Source: Altimarinus sp041659565
Lineage (GTDB): Bacteria > Patescibacteriota > Gracilibacteria > BD1-5 > UBA6164
DNA length: 64,000 nt
Reading direction: 5' to 3'
NCBI GenBank assembly: GCA_041659565.1
Contig: JBAZXZ010000001.1
Location: 186,001-250,000, forward strand
Shown: in pieces, positions 44,857 to 54,738 of the stretch
How positions within the stretch are numbered: position 1 is the stretch's first letter
Layout of the letters: the number at the start of each line of letters is the position of its first letter
Notes under the pieces: model-generated
The model's database searches: none
What the model was told of the DNA's origin: nothing
Seen by the model: only the letters and a program-made list of their open reading frames with translations
Position numbers and translations under genes: made by a program

Positions 44857-45429
44857 ATGATTAAAAAAATATTTTCATGATTTCTGTGAGGAAAAAAAGC
44901 TCCTGAAACAAAAAATCATTGAGTTAAAAAAAAATGAATTCCAACAGATAAGTTATCAGAAACTAATCAAACTATTCATAATATTCTAACTTGAACTAAT
45001 GAAGAACCTAAAGAAATAGAATTTGATCAAGATTTAATTGATCAATATAATTTATGAGATTATATTCAAGCAGCTGAAGAACAAAAAAAAGTTGAAGAAA
45101 AAGAAAAAAGAACATATAGAAGATTTAAAGCTAAAGAAATATTAGGTAAAAAAATAGATGTAATAATACATTTTAGGTTATCTATAAATAATACAATTTT
45201 ATCAAATATAAGTTGATCATGAATACAAGTGATTAGTGATTCTGAAATGACTATATGAGAAATATGAGGAATTAGTTTTAAAATTTGAAATGATAAATTC
45301 AAATTTAACTGAGAAATAGTTAATAAACTATGAGAAAATAAATATGGAATACGTTTTTTAAACCCTGATAAAGAAAAAGTTAGGAACATAGAACTATTAC
45401 TATGATCGACAAAACGTACAAATAAATAA
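44857..45429 (+). CDS. PilZ-like domain protein (possible c-di-GMP receptor)
   Basis: Encodes 190 residues. The N-terminal 85 residues are charged and partly coiled. From residue 87, RTYRRFKAKE gives the RxxxR motif and, about 30 residues later, NISGSGIQVIS gives (D/N)xSxxG, the two c-di-GMP contacts of PilZ domains. The C-terminal YGIRF is also PilZ-like. The GGDEF protein at 32396 could supply the ligand. It overlaps no neighbour; miaB is convergent and ends 4 bases later. Confidence 0.72.
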
Positions 45430-45432
45430 AAT

Positions 45433-46886
45433 TAAATAATCTCTCACTTCAAAACCCATCTATCAAGTTTAGTAATTTTTACTTTTACTAAATCTCAAAT
45501 CTTAAAATCACTTTGTTTTTCAACAAACACCTCTTTAAAATTTCTAGTTCTACCAAAAAATTGTCAATCTTTTTCTCAATAAATTAATAAATATTCTTCC
45601 CTACCAATCATTAATTTATTTCTTTTTGTAAGAGATATCATCAAAGCATTATTTAACTTATGCCATCTTTCTGCTTTTACAGAATCAGGAACATCATCAG
45701 GATATATTTTTGAAGCGATAGTTCAAGGACGAACACTATAACGAGCAATATATGCAAAATCAAATTCAAGCTCTTCAAAAGCTTTTAAAGTATCTAAAAA
45801 CATCTCTTCAGTTTCTCAGCTAAATCATACAATTATATCAATTGAAATAGAAAAATATGGATCTTTACTTCTTAGATATTGGACTTGGTTTTTAAAATCC
45901 TCATAAGTATGTTTTCTATTCATTTTTTTAAGGATTTCATCATTACCAGATTGTAAAGCAAAATGTAGATAATTACACATCTTATCTAATTCAAAATGAG
46001 CATCAAGTATATCTCTCGTCATATCGTGAGGATTACTCGAAGTAAAACGAATTCTATCTAGTCAGTCAGTTTTATTTATTTCATCTAGTAATTCTCTAAA
46101 TGGAGATTTTCAAATACTTCCATTCCACTTACTTTTTTCCTCATTCCAAAATTTATTATCTATAAACTGTTTTCAATAACTATTTACATTTTGTCATAAA
46201 AGTGTTATTTCTTTTGCTCCATTTTTTATTGATTCTTTGCAATCATTTAATATATCTTCTTTAGGTCTACTAAACTCTTTTCCCCTTGTATAAGGCACTA
46301 TACAATAAGTACAAAAATTATCACATCAAGTTTGAACTACAATTGAAGCAAGGACTGGATTATCTCTTAATTGTTTTGCTTTTAGGTAATCATCAAATTT
46401 ATCTTCTTGTCATATTTTTTCTTTAAATATATGAGATAAAATAAATGATAAATATTTTATTTCTTCAATTCTAAGAGTAAAATCAAGTTCTTTAAGACGA
46501 GGGAAAAGTTTATCATCATTATTAAAAATACTATTTTCATCTTCTAATAATTCTATTTTTTTTGCTCTATTTCTTTCTTTTTTTTCTGGCAAATATTTTT
46601 CATTTAATCCAGTTTTTCTAACCATACATCAGGTGATTCAAATGATTGGTAATGATTTTTTATTCTCTTTCATATTTCACATTCTCGCTTTTATAATATC
46701 TTTTATGATACCAAAAACTCTATCTTCTCATTTTTTTCTTACACTACAAGTATTTAAGATAATTAAATCTGCAGTTTCCCAACTAGACACTTTTAAAAAA
46801 CCAGACTGAGTTAAAAGCATATTAATCTTTTCACTATCAGCCAAGTTCATTGCACATCAAAATGTTTGGATAAAGTATTTTTTCAT
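45433..46886 (-). CDS. miaB: tRNA-2-methylthio-N6-dimethylallyladenosine synthase MiaB (frameshift near the 3' end)
   Basis: About 484 residues. MiaB is a radical-SAM enzyme that adds a methylthio group to A37. The N-terminal cluster cysteines are at QTFGCAMN, LNTCSVR and GITGCMVR; the radical-SAM motif is [20 protein letters not shown] and [20 protein letters not shown] complete the core. The C-terminal TRAM domain ends ...DLVKVK then, one frame over, [18 protein letters not shown]. The run of T at 45477-45480 has four where five would keep the frame. An indel of one base is the simplest cause, a sequencing error perhaps. Confidence 0.9.
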
Positions 46887-46920
46887 GGAGTATTTAGAAA
46901 ATAAAGTATTATATAAAATT

Positions 46921-47310
46921 TTAATCTTTAAAATAATTACTGATAGAATAAGTAATTATAAATATAAGTATACTAGTAACTAACCGTACATCAATTAATT
47001 CACAAAATCCACCACCACAAAAAAAATAATGACCAATACTAAGTAGTATGATTACTGTTAAAAATTTATATACAAAATAATTAATCCAATTATAATTTAA
47101 TTTAGAAATAAAAAAAGATATAATAACAATTAATAATCAGATACCAAAAAGGAAAAAAATACCATTTCCATTACTCATATCTTTTAAAATTCAAAATATA
47201 TCTTCTATTAATGATTTAGTTGTTAAAACATATCCAATTATGGTTGTAAATATTATTATTACAACAATAACAAAAAGAAATAAAAGATGTGTATATTTAT
47301 CTATTTTCAT
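46921..47310 (-). CDS. Small membrane protein, family unknown
   Basis: Encodes 129 residues with four hydrophobic helices and short loops. No recognised motif. A CGG codon (46984-46986) lies in the last loop, in LIDV-CGG-LVTS. It starts just before, and divergent from, dusB, and lies 34 bases upstream of miaB. Probably an accessory membrane protein. Confidence 0.65.
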
Positions 47311-47443
47311 AAGTTAATATTAAATATTAAATACTAATATCCTGATAATATTATAAAACTACATAAAGTCAAAAAATATACATTTTACATTTTATGTTTT
47401 TTAAATAATATCTCATAGAAATACCTATACTTATATAAAAAAT

Positions 47444-48550
47444 ATGACAAAAGACTTCTGGCAAAAACAAATAGAAGAAAAATGAAAACTGTGTTTTCTA
47501 GCTCCTATGGATTGATATTGAGATAGTGCATACAGACAGACTATGAAAAAAGTTGCTCCACATATAATGTGTGTGACAGAATTTTATAGTGCTGATTGAC
47601 TTGTTCATTCAAAACTGTTAGCTGATCAAGTTCTTCCACATAGTGAGATTGAAGAACCATTGATTGTGCAGATTTTTTGAAAAGATCCTGAAAACTTTGC
47701 AAAAGCAGCTAAAATAATAGAAAGATACAATATAGCTTGAATAGATGTAAATATGTGATGTCCAGCAAAAAAAGTAGTAAAAAGCTGACATTGATCTGGG
47801 CTTATAATAAATGAAGAAGTAGCTTATAGAATAGTAGATGAATTAAACAAAGCAACAAAATTACCAATAAGTGTAAAAACAAGGTTATGATTTGAATGAG
47901 ATGATAATCTAATCAGATTTGCAAAATGACTTGAAAATGCTTGAGCTAGTTTACTCACAGTTCATGGTAGAACTACAAAACAAGCATATACTTGAACTGC
48001 TAATCTAGATCCAATTTATGAGCTAAAAAATCATATAAATATCCCCTTAATCTGTAACTGAGATATACAAAATTATGAAGATGGAATGAGAAAAGTAAGA
48101 AATTTAGATTGATTTATGATTTGAAGAGCTAGTTTTTGAAATCCTTGGTGTTTTATGAAATCTCCTTGTCATTCTGAACATAAGTTTGCAGAATCTATAA
48201 TACAATGATTGTCTACAAAACAAAGCACCAAAGATCCTGAAATAAATTCAGGATGACAGATTCAATGAAAATTCATAAATTGACAATACTTCCCTTCTTT
48301 ATCAGAAATCCTTGAAATAATGTTTTTTCATGCTACAAAACTAGTTGAAACAAAATGAGAAAGAAAATGATCACTTGAAATAAGAAAACATTTAGTTTGT
48401 TATCTAAAGAGTTTTCCTGGAGTTAAAAACTATAGAAAAAGACTTGTAACAGTTGAAAGTCTTAAAGAGGTAGAAGATGTAATAAATCTTATAAAAAATG
48501 ATTTTAGAGAGTTTTTAAGTGTAATTCCTAGTGAAATTGATAGAGATTAA
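47444..48550 (+). CDS. dusB: tRNA-dihydrouridine synthase, with an in-frame palindromic insertion
   Basis: Encodes 368 residues. It reduces uridine to dihydrouridine in tRNA using FMN. Seen are LAPMDGYGDSAYR, FYSADGLV, VNMGCPAKKVVKSGHGSGL (catalytic Cys in GCP), SVKTRLG, LLTVHGRTTKQ and FMIGRASFGNPWCF. Right after that the insert 48167-48258 adds about 31 residues (CHSEHKFAESIIQGL, then STKDPEINSGGQ) that normal Dus proteins lack. The gene stays open through it. A second repeat starts at the stop. Confidence 0.92.
48167..48258. repeat. 92-base palindromic element inserted in dusB
   Basis: The left end TGTCATTCTGAA...GCAGAATCT pairs with the right end AGATCCTGAA...TTCAGGATGACA; the middle is AT-rich. 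The right arm is also found alone in polA (598-624). Both ends have the same TGTCAT tips as the other repeats of this family. It is read through in frame as part of the enzyme. Confidence 0.82.
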
Positions 48551-48551
48551 C

Positions 48552-48736
48552 TGTCATTCCGGACTTGATCCAGAATCTATGAACTCATTAAACTTGTATC
48601 ATTAACTTAATGGATATAAAACATATTTATCTATTAAGTTAAATAAATTTGTTCTACCTTGCTAGAGATTCCGGATCAAGTCCGGAATGACAAAAAGCCA
48701 AGTCCGGAATAACAAAAAGCCAAGTCCGGAATGACA
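48552..48736. repeat. Large palindromic repeat after dusB with two extra short units
   Basis: The left arm TGTCATTCCGGACTTGATCC (48552 on) pairs with AGATTCCGGATCAAGTCCGGAATGACA (48665-48691). Two further tandem pieces of AAAAAGCCAAGTCCGGAATRACA follow. It fills the gap between convergent dusB and holA. Confidence 0.82.
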
Positions 48737-48745
48737 AATTTATTT

Positions 48746-49672
48746 TTAAAACAACACCTTCTGCAACTCATATTTTAAATCAATCTTAGTACTTCAGATT
48801 AGCTTTCAAAATTTCATATTTTTATCAAAATCTATTAGTTTTTCGTAAAGAGTTGATAATTCTTGAAAATTGATTTTATAAGTTTTATCAACTAAAAAAG
48901 CTCTATTTCATAAAGATAATTCATCTTTTATGTGATTATTTTTGTATCACAATTTTTTGAAAAACATTATATAAACAAAATTCCTTATATTTCATAAAAA
49001 TGAGTTATAAAAAGCATAGATATCAATATTTTCTAGAATTATATCTAGATCATTAAATATAGCTTTTTTATCTTTGCTTAAAACTTTATCCACAAAAACA
49101 AATATAGTTTCTTCAAGTTCTGGGGTAATATAATCAATAATATCTTTAGTAGAAATAAAATCCTTGGTAATAAAAAGTTTATCAAGCTCATTTACTATTT
49201 TTGATAAATTATTTGATTTGTATGCAATTATCTTATCAATTGCATTTGAATCTATTTTAGAATTGTATTTTTTTTCTATAAATAATTTTGTATCATAAGT
49301 ATTTTTTATATCAAATCTTTTAATTTCTCACAATTCTTTGATTTTTTTGTATAACAATGATCTTTCCTGTAAACTGTTCGAAGAAAAAACTATGATATTA
49401 TTCTCAGGAATCTTATCTAAAATTGACATTAAAAACTCTTTTTTACTATCATCTTTTTCCACTTTTTCTATATTGTCAATTATTACCATTTTTTTCTCAC
49501 TCAAAAAACTAGATGCAAGTAGATTTTCACTCAGTGCATTTTTATCTAGTTCTTCTATATTTTGAATATGAGTCAAATTAAACTCACCAAACTTACTCAA
49601 AAAATGATTTTTCCATTTTTTAAGTTCTTCTTTTACAAGGTATTCATTATTTCAGGTGAATAGGTAAAGCAT
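48746..49672 (-). CDS. holA: DNA polymerase III delta subunit
   Basis: Encodes 308 residues. This is the clamp-loader wrench subunit, which opens the sliding clamp. N-terminal LYLFTGNNEYLVKEELKKW, then ASSFLSEKKMVIIDNIEK and PENNIIVFSSNSL follow the HolA layout, with the helical collar domain at the C-terminus. It begins 2 bases after the truncated mutS and so is coupled to it. Confidence 0.87.
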
Positions 49673-49674
49673 AG

Positions 49675-50883
49675 TTAGTTTATATTAATTAATTTCTTCA
49701 ACTTCTCACTTCCCTCTTTTTCAATCAGATTAAAGACTTCAATTATCTCTTGCAATGATTTTTTAAGGTTTAGTAGATCTTTTGGTCAGCTTCTATTTAG
49801 TGCAAGTCTGTTTAGTATCGTATCTAAATCTGAGACATATTTTAAGTGATTTTGTACTTTATCAAGTAATATTGGATTTTTTAGAAATTCATCTATTATA
49901 TCAAGTCTAGTTTCTATTTCTTCTTTTTTTTGTAGAGGTTTCAAGATAGCCTCCCTCAAAAATCTAGTTCACATAGCAGTTTTTGTATCATCAAGAATTC
50001 AAAATAGAGTTCATATTTTATGAGATTTTGTAGCAAAATTGTAGATTAAATCTAGATTTCTTATGGTTGATTCATCCAAGTCTAGATATTCCGAAAATGT
50101 TTCGTAAGAAATAGATTGTAAAAAATCTAAACTAGATTTTTGATTTAATTCAAGGTATTGTAAAAGTAGAGAACTTGCTTTTATTGCCATATTTTTTCAT
50201 TCAAGTCAAAATCAAACTAGATTTTTCACTCAAAAATGATTTAAAAGTTTTTGTTTATTATCTCATTCTCACTCAAAATAATAGACATTTAAACTATATT
50301 TTTTACTTAATAAATCTTTTATTGAATCGTCCCCAAATAATTTTTTCTCTAAAATAACTTCTTTTGGAGAAATCTTATATATTTGTAGAGATAATTTTTC
50401 AAAACTATCAAACTCGCTTGTTAGCCATTTATTTGTAGATAAATCAAGTATACTTAAACCATATCTAGAATCATCATAAACTATAGAAACCATAAAGTTT
50501 GATATATTTTCTTTAGAGTATTCTTCTCATTCTAGATACAAAGTCGCAGGAGTTATAACTCTTGAAACTTCCCTTTGAACAATTCATTTTAGTTTTGGAT
50601 CAGAAACTTGTTCTGCAATTGCTACTTTATAACCAGCTTCTACAAGTTTTGGGAGATATTTTTCTTTTGCATGATATGGAAATCAAGCCAAAATATCTGG
50701 ATTTTTTGCATTTTTATTTCTACTTGTTACAGCTATTCAAAGTACATTATGAGCAATCATTGCATCTTCTCAAAACATTTCATAGAAATCTCACATCCTG
50801 AAAAAAAGTATAGCATCTTTGTACTTATCTTTTATTTCTTTATATTGCCTCATCGCTGGAGTAAAATTTTCTAATTCTTCCAT
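49675..50883 (-). CDS. mutS: MutS N-terminal half (mismatch recognition, no ATPase)
   Basis: Encodes 402 residues against about 850 in full MutS. Domain I has FFRMGDFYEMFGEDA, including the F-x-E mismatch wedge (Phe and Glu of FYE). The next part is domain II (connector) and the first half of the core domain, up to [14 protein letters not shown]. It ends in TAA before the clamp and the Walker ATPase. holA begins 2 bases on, so the missing half is not next door. A DNA-binding but not ATP-driven MutS would be a dead end for normal mismatch repair. Confidence 0.85.
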
Positions 50884-50892
50884 AATTTAAGT

Positions 50893-52149
50893 TTAACTTT
50901 TAATTTTTCTTTTAGTTACTTCAAAAAAATTCATTAATTTTGATCATCTTCAAAATCTATTTTTATTTGATATTTCTTTTATTTCCATATATCTCGAAAT
51001 ATTTAATACTAATGCAAGTCACATGATTGAAGTCAGTAAACTTGATCATCAATAACTTATAAAAGGTAGAGTTATTCAAGTTAATGGAACTATATTTAAA
51101 TTAACTCATATATTAATAAATGCTTGAATTAAAAACCGTGAAATCATACCTACAACAAGGTATTTTGCAAATAAATCAGTTGTCCTAAGAGCAATATAAA
51201 TTCACCTATATCATATAAAAAGATACATACAAATAATAATAAATCATCAAAAAAATCAAAGTTCTTCTATAATTACAGAAAATATAAAATCTCACTGAAC
51301 TTCTGGAAGATACCCAAATTTTTGAATTGATTTTCAAAATCCAAGTCATCAAAATCATCAGCTTCAAATAGCAATAACAGCTTGTTCAGTTTGATAATTT
51401 ATAGTTTTATTCTCTATTGAACTTTTTTCATCACTTAGAAAATTATCAATTCTCTGAGTAATATAACCTAGACTATTTAGATTTTTTCATGTTTCTTTAT
51501 CATAATTTCATATAGAGTAAACTACAGTTATTAATAGTAATCAAGAAACTGCTAAAGCTAATATATATTTCACATTTGCTCAGGCGACAAAAAACATAAG
51601 TGTGGCAACCGGAGCTAAAAGCATTATCGTACCAAAATCAGGTTGTAAAGCTACCAAAAAAACTACTGCTGAAAGTACAAATAAAAATGGTAAAAATCAA
51701 CTATCAAATGTATGCAAAACATTTTTATATTTTTTAAAAAAGTATGAAAGATATATAATAAAACCAAATTTTAAAAATTCTGTAGGTTGTATAGTAAAAG
51801 GAATTCATGGGATTGATATCCATCACCTAGCTCATTTTAATGTTATTCACATAAGTAAAACAACTATAAGTAATGATAAAGTTCAAAAAAATATATATCT
51901 GGCATGTTTTTCAAAAAATGTGTATGGTATTTTTACAAAAATTCATAGAATAATCATAGAAATAACCACATGAGCAATATTTCTTATAACATAAAAATAA
52001 TTATATGATTCTTGGATTAATCAGTTTTTCACCATAGTACTTGTTACCTTAAATGATGAATAAACAGATACTGAACTTATCATTATCATTCAAAAAATAA
52101 TAAGTAATACAACCACAAAAAATAATTTATAATCAACTTGTTTAGACAT
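50893..52149 (-). CDS. ftsW: FtsW/RodA-family peptidoglycan polymerase (lipid II glycosyltransferase)
   Basis: Encodes 418 residues with about ten membrane segments. MIMISSVSVYSSFKV opens; then LKGARGWISIPGIPFTIQPTE is the catalytic-loop region and LVALQPDFGTIMLL and FISYGGSSLLTS are the two diagnostic motifs. It makes septal or side-wall glycan from lipid II, consistent with mraY at 4035. CGG at 51136-51138 lies at the Trp position before Q-A-x-x-N-I. Sits 9 bases upstream of truncated mutS. FtsW rather than RodA is a choice by sequence feel. Confidence 0.88.
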
Positions 52150-52315
52150 AGAATAATCAAATTTTAGAAATAATATAAAATGCTTCAATAATTACTTATA
52201 TCTTAGTAATATTTTTAATATTTTCAAGAGAAACTGGTATTTTTTGTAATTTTATTGATTTTTATTTAAAATAAGTATATAATTAAGACATATTATAACT
52301 TATAACAACATAAAT

Positions 52316-52642
52316 ATGGAAAATACAACTCCAAGCGAAGAAATACTATGATTAGAAGCAGTAAAAGTAGGTTTTGAAAGACCAATATGAGAATGAAAAA
52401 TTGATAATTTATTAGCTGAACCTAATTATTCAATTAATGAATTAGATGAATTAGATCCATGAATTTGAGAAAATATAAATGAAATAATTAAAAATAAAAC
52501 TATTTGAAAAGATGAATTAATGGTATTTAAAAATATTGTAATATGAAGATTAGATATACTAAAGATTGATGCAAATACAATTTCATTAAAAGATTGATTA
52601 ACTTTACAAGATTATTTTTATAGTATAGAAAGCTTAAATTAA
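52316..52642 (+). CDS. Small acidic protein of unknown function
   Basis: Encodes 108 residues, acidic, soluble, without signal peptide or recognised domain. The segment ELDELDPGIGENINEIIKNK and the final GLTLQDYFYSIESLN are the only distinctive parts. It is a lone gene between two minus-strand blocks and is divergent from ftsW. Confidence 0.55.
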
Positions 52643-52647
52643 TGTTT

Positions 52648-52941
52648 TTATTTCATATAATTTGAAATAATATCTTGAAGTCAAGGATTTAAAAAAAATA
52701 TTAATCATCTCAAAAAGTAAATAATTAATATCACTATAATTGGTGTTAAATCAATAGGTCAAAAAGTAGTTGGTATAATTGATTTTATGAATTTATACAT
52801 AGGATCAATTATATCTGCTATAAATTTTGGCCTAAAATTAACTCAAAATAGTACTAACCAAGAAAGTATTACATCAATAAATATAACATAAAAAATTAAT
52901 TCCAAAAATATTAAAATTGCTATTAAAATTGTATTTAACAT
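52648..52941 (-). CDS. YggT family membrane protein
   Basis: Encodes 97 residues with two membrane helices. VILSWL and then DPMYKFIKSIIPTTFGPIDLTPI are the family signatures. YggT proteins are linked to osmotic tolerance and, in some bacteria, to division; the exact role is unclear. Last gene of the rpmF-nusB-rnc run, 27 bases after rnc. Confidence 0.82.
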
Positions 52942-52968
52942 AGTTTTAAAATTAAGTAGTACAAATTT

Positions 52969-53712
52969 TTATTCCTTATTCTTCCATTTTTCTTTATTTT
53001 CATAAGCATTTTTTGCAGCTTCTTCTTGGGCTTTTTTCTTACTTGAACCAAATCAAAATCATATACATTTTTCTCATAGATAAACTCATACTTTGAAGTT
53101 TTTATCATGATCTGGTCATTCTTCATTAAGTACATCATAAGTTGGAGTTATATCGAGTTCTGCTTGAGAATATTCTTGAATAAGTGATTTGAAATCCTTA
53201 AAATATTTGTTTTCAAGAATCTCATCTAAAGTTGTATATATATATTTATTTATGAAAATTCTAGCACTTTCTAATCATAAATCTAGGTATATAGCTCAAA
53301 TAAATGCTTCTAAAGTATTAGCGAGCAAATAATCACTTTCTCTACCTCATCATAAATCCTCTCATTTTCATAAAAATAAGTAATTACTGAATTCTAATTC
53401 TTTTGATACTATAGCAAGATTTCTTCATCTAACAAGTGCACTTCTTATATCTGTTAAATCTCATTCATTTTTATCGTGAAAATTGTTATATAAACTATCC
53501 GTTATAACCAATTCTAAAACAGCATCTCACAAAAATTCTAATCTTTCATTATGTTCAGGTGCAAAATCTGGTCTCTCATTTACAATAGACCTGTGAATAA
53601 ATGATTTTATATAATTATCAATATTTTTATAACTTATACCCAATCTAGATAAAAGTGTAGAAACTTTTTCAACAACTTCTATATTATTTATTATATTTCT
53701 TGTTACAACCAT
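52969..53712 (-). CDS. rnc: Ribonuclease III
   Basis: Encodes 247 residues. The signature ERLEFLGDAVLELVITD holds catalytic Glu and Asp; DIRSALVRGRNLA and DYLLANTLEAFIGAIYLDLG follow. The C-terminal dsRNA-binding domain includes ITPTYDVLNEEGPDHDKNF and FGSSKKKAQEEAAKNAYE. It cuts double-stranded RNA in rRNA processing. Downstream of nusB with 18 bases between. Confidence 0.94.
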
Positions 53713-53730
53713 AACAACAATAATTATTGA

Positions 53731-54210
53731 TTAAACTTTAAATTTAAAAAATGTGAAATCATTCTTAATTTCAATAGAGTTTATTTCATTATTTAATTTC
53801 TCATAATCATTAAAAACATTGTTTAATACACCATTTACGATTTTTTTAACTGGATCATCAGAAAATATTTTTGCTAATTCAATAGCTTCATTAATTGAAA
53901 CTTTTGCTGGAATTTCTTCTTGTAAAAAAAACATCTCAGCCAAAGCTATATAAATAGGTAAAACATATAGTAAACTCATTTTTTCAATATTAAATTTTGG
54001 AGCATACCTTTCTATAAATAGAATAAAAATTCATTCTTTATCCAAAATAATTTTTTGCATTTCTTCAAAATATACTTTATCAACTTCTAAATCTCAATTA
54101 TCAAAATAAAAATTTTGAAAAAAAATTTCATCACTTATATAAGTAAAACCAAATATAAATAATTTTTGGTATAGTAATCTTCTAGTTAATGTTCTTGAAA
54201 TATGAGGCAT
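53731..54210 (-). CDS. nusB: Transcription antitermination factor NusB
   Basis: Encodes 159 residues. The [13 protein letters not shown] start is a NusB-like opening, and the C-terminal part has [29 protein letters not shown], which is close to the conserved NusB helix with SxxFINGVL. NusB binds boxA RNA with NusE to aid rRNA transcription. It follows rpmF after 108 bases. Confidence 0.82.
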
Positions 54211-54318
54211 AAAAAAAGTAAAAGTATAAAATTTGATTATTTTTTCATAAAAAAAGAAAGCAGAAAGAATTATAAATCTTTATAAAACTTCCTACTTTAT
54301 AAACTTTAAACTCTTTTA

Positions 54319-54531
54319 TTATATTCTAGTTACTTTTTTAGATTTAGTTTTAATTTTTAAAACTTGTCTTCCTTTGTAAGTTCAATCAATAGCTATAAAA
54401 TGAGCTAATCAATTTCATTCTTTATTTAAAGCTGTAGTATTTTTAAGTTTTAAAGCAGTTCTTTGTATCCAAGCAGTAGTTCTAACTCTAGATCTAGACT
54501 TAGATGTCTTTTTTGTAGGAGCAAATGTCAT
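54319..54531 (-). CDS. rpmF: 50S ribosomal protein L32
   Basis: Encodes 70 residues. FAPTKKTSKSRSRVRTTAW is the L32 opening, although Ala-Val-Pro is replaced with TFA. It lacks the usual zinc-binding cysteines, which is common in CPR. First gene of the rpmF-nusB-rnc-yggT run. Confidence 0.85.
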
Positions 54532-54665
54532 ATTTTTACAATTAACAATTAATAATTAACAATTAATAATTATGGATTTTTATATCCAAATTTAATGTTT
54601 CGCAATGAATTTTATAAAAAAACTAATAAAAAGCAAATTTTAATTTCACAAAATTATATATTTAC

Positions 54666-54695
54666 TTGACAATATATAATTATATATGGTAAGAT
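54666..54695 (+). promoter_or_regulatory. Sigma-70 type promoter upstream of the mscS-like gene
   Basis: TTGACA (54666-54671) is the -35 box; TAAGAT (54690-54695) is a near -10 box, spaced by 18 bases. It starts 73 bases before the ATG at 54739. An AT-rich overlap (ATATATAATTATAT) between the boxes could hold an alternative -10. Confidence 0.6.
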
Positions 54696-54738
54696 ATAAA
54701 GGTAAATTAATAATTATCTCACAGGTAAATAATACAAT

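Noticed and set aside
45066..45389. Minus-strand frame antisense to the PilZ gene, continuous with the uncorrected miaB frame
   Set aside because: It has no start of its own and no domain. It appears only because miaB loses its stop through the T-run indel; the PilZ frame on the other strand is well conserved.
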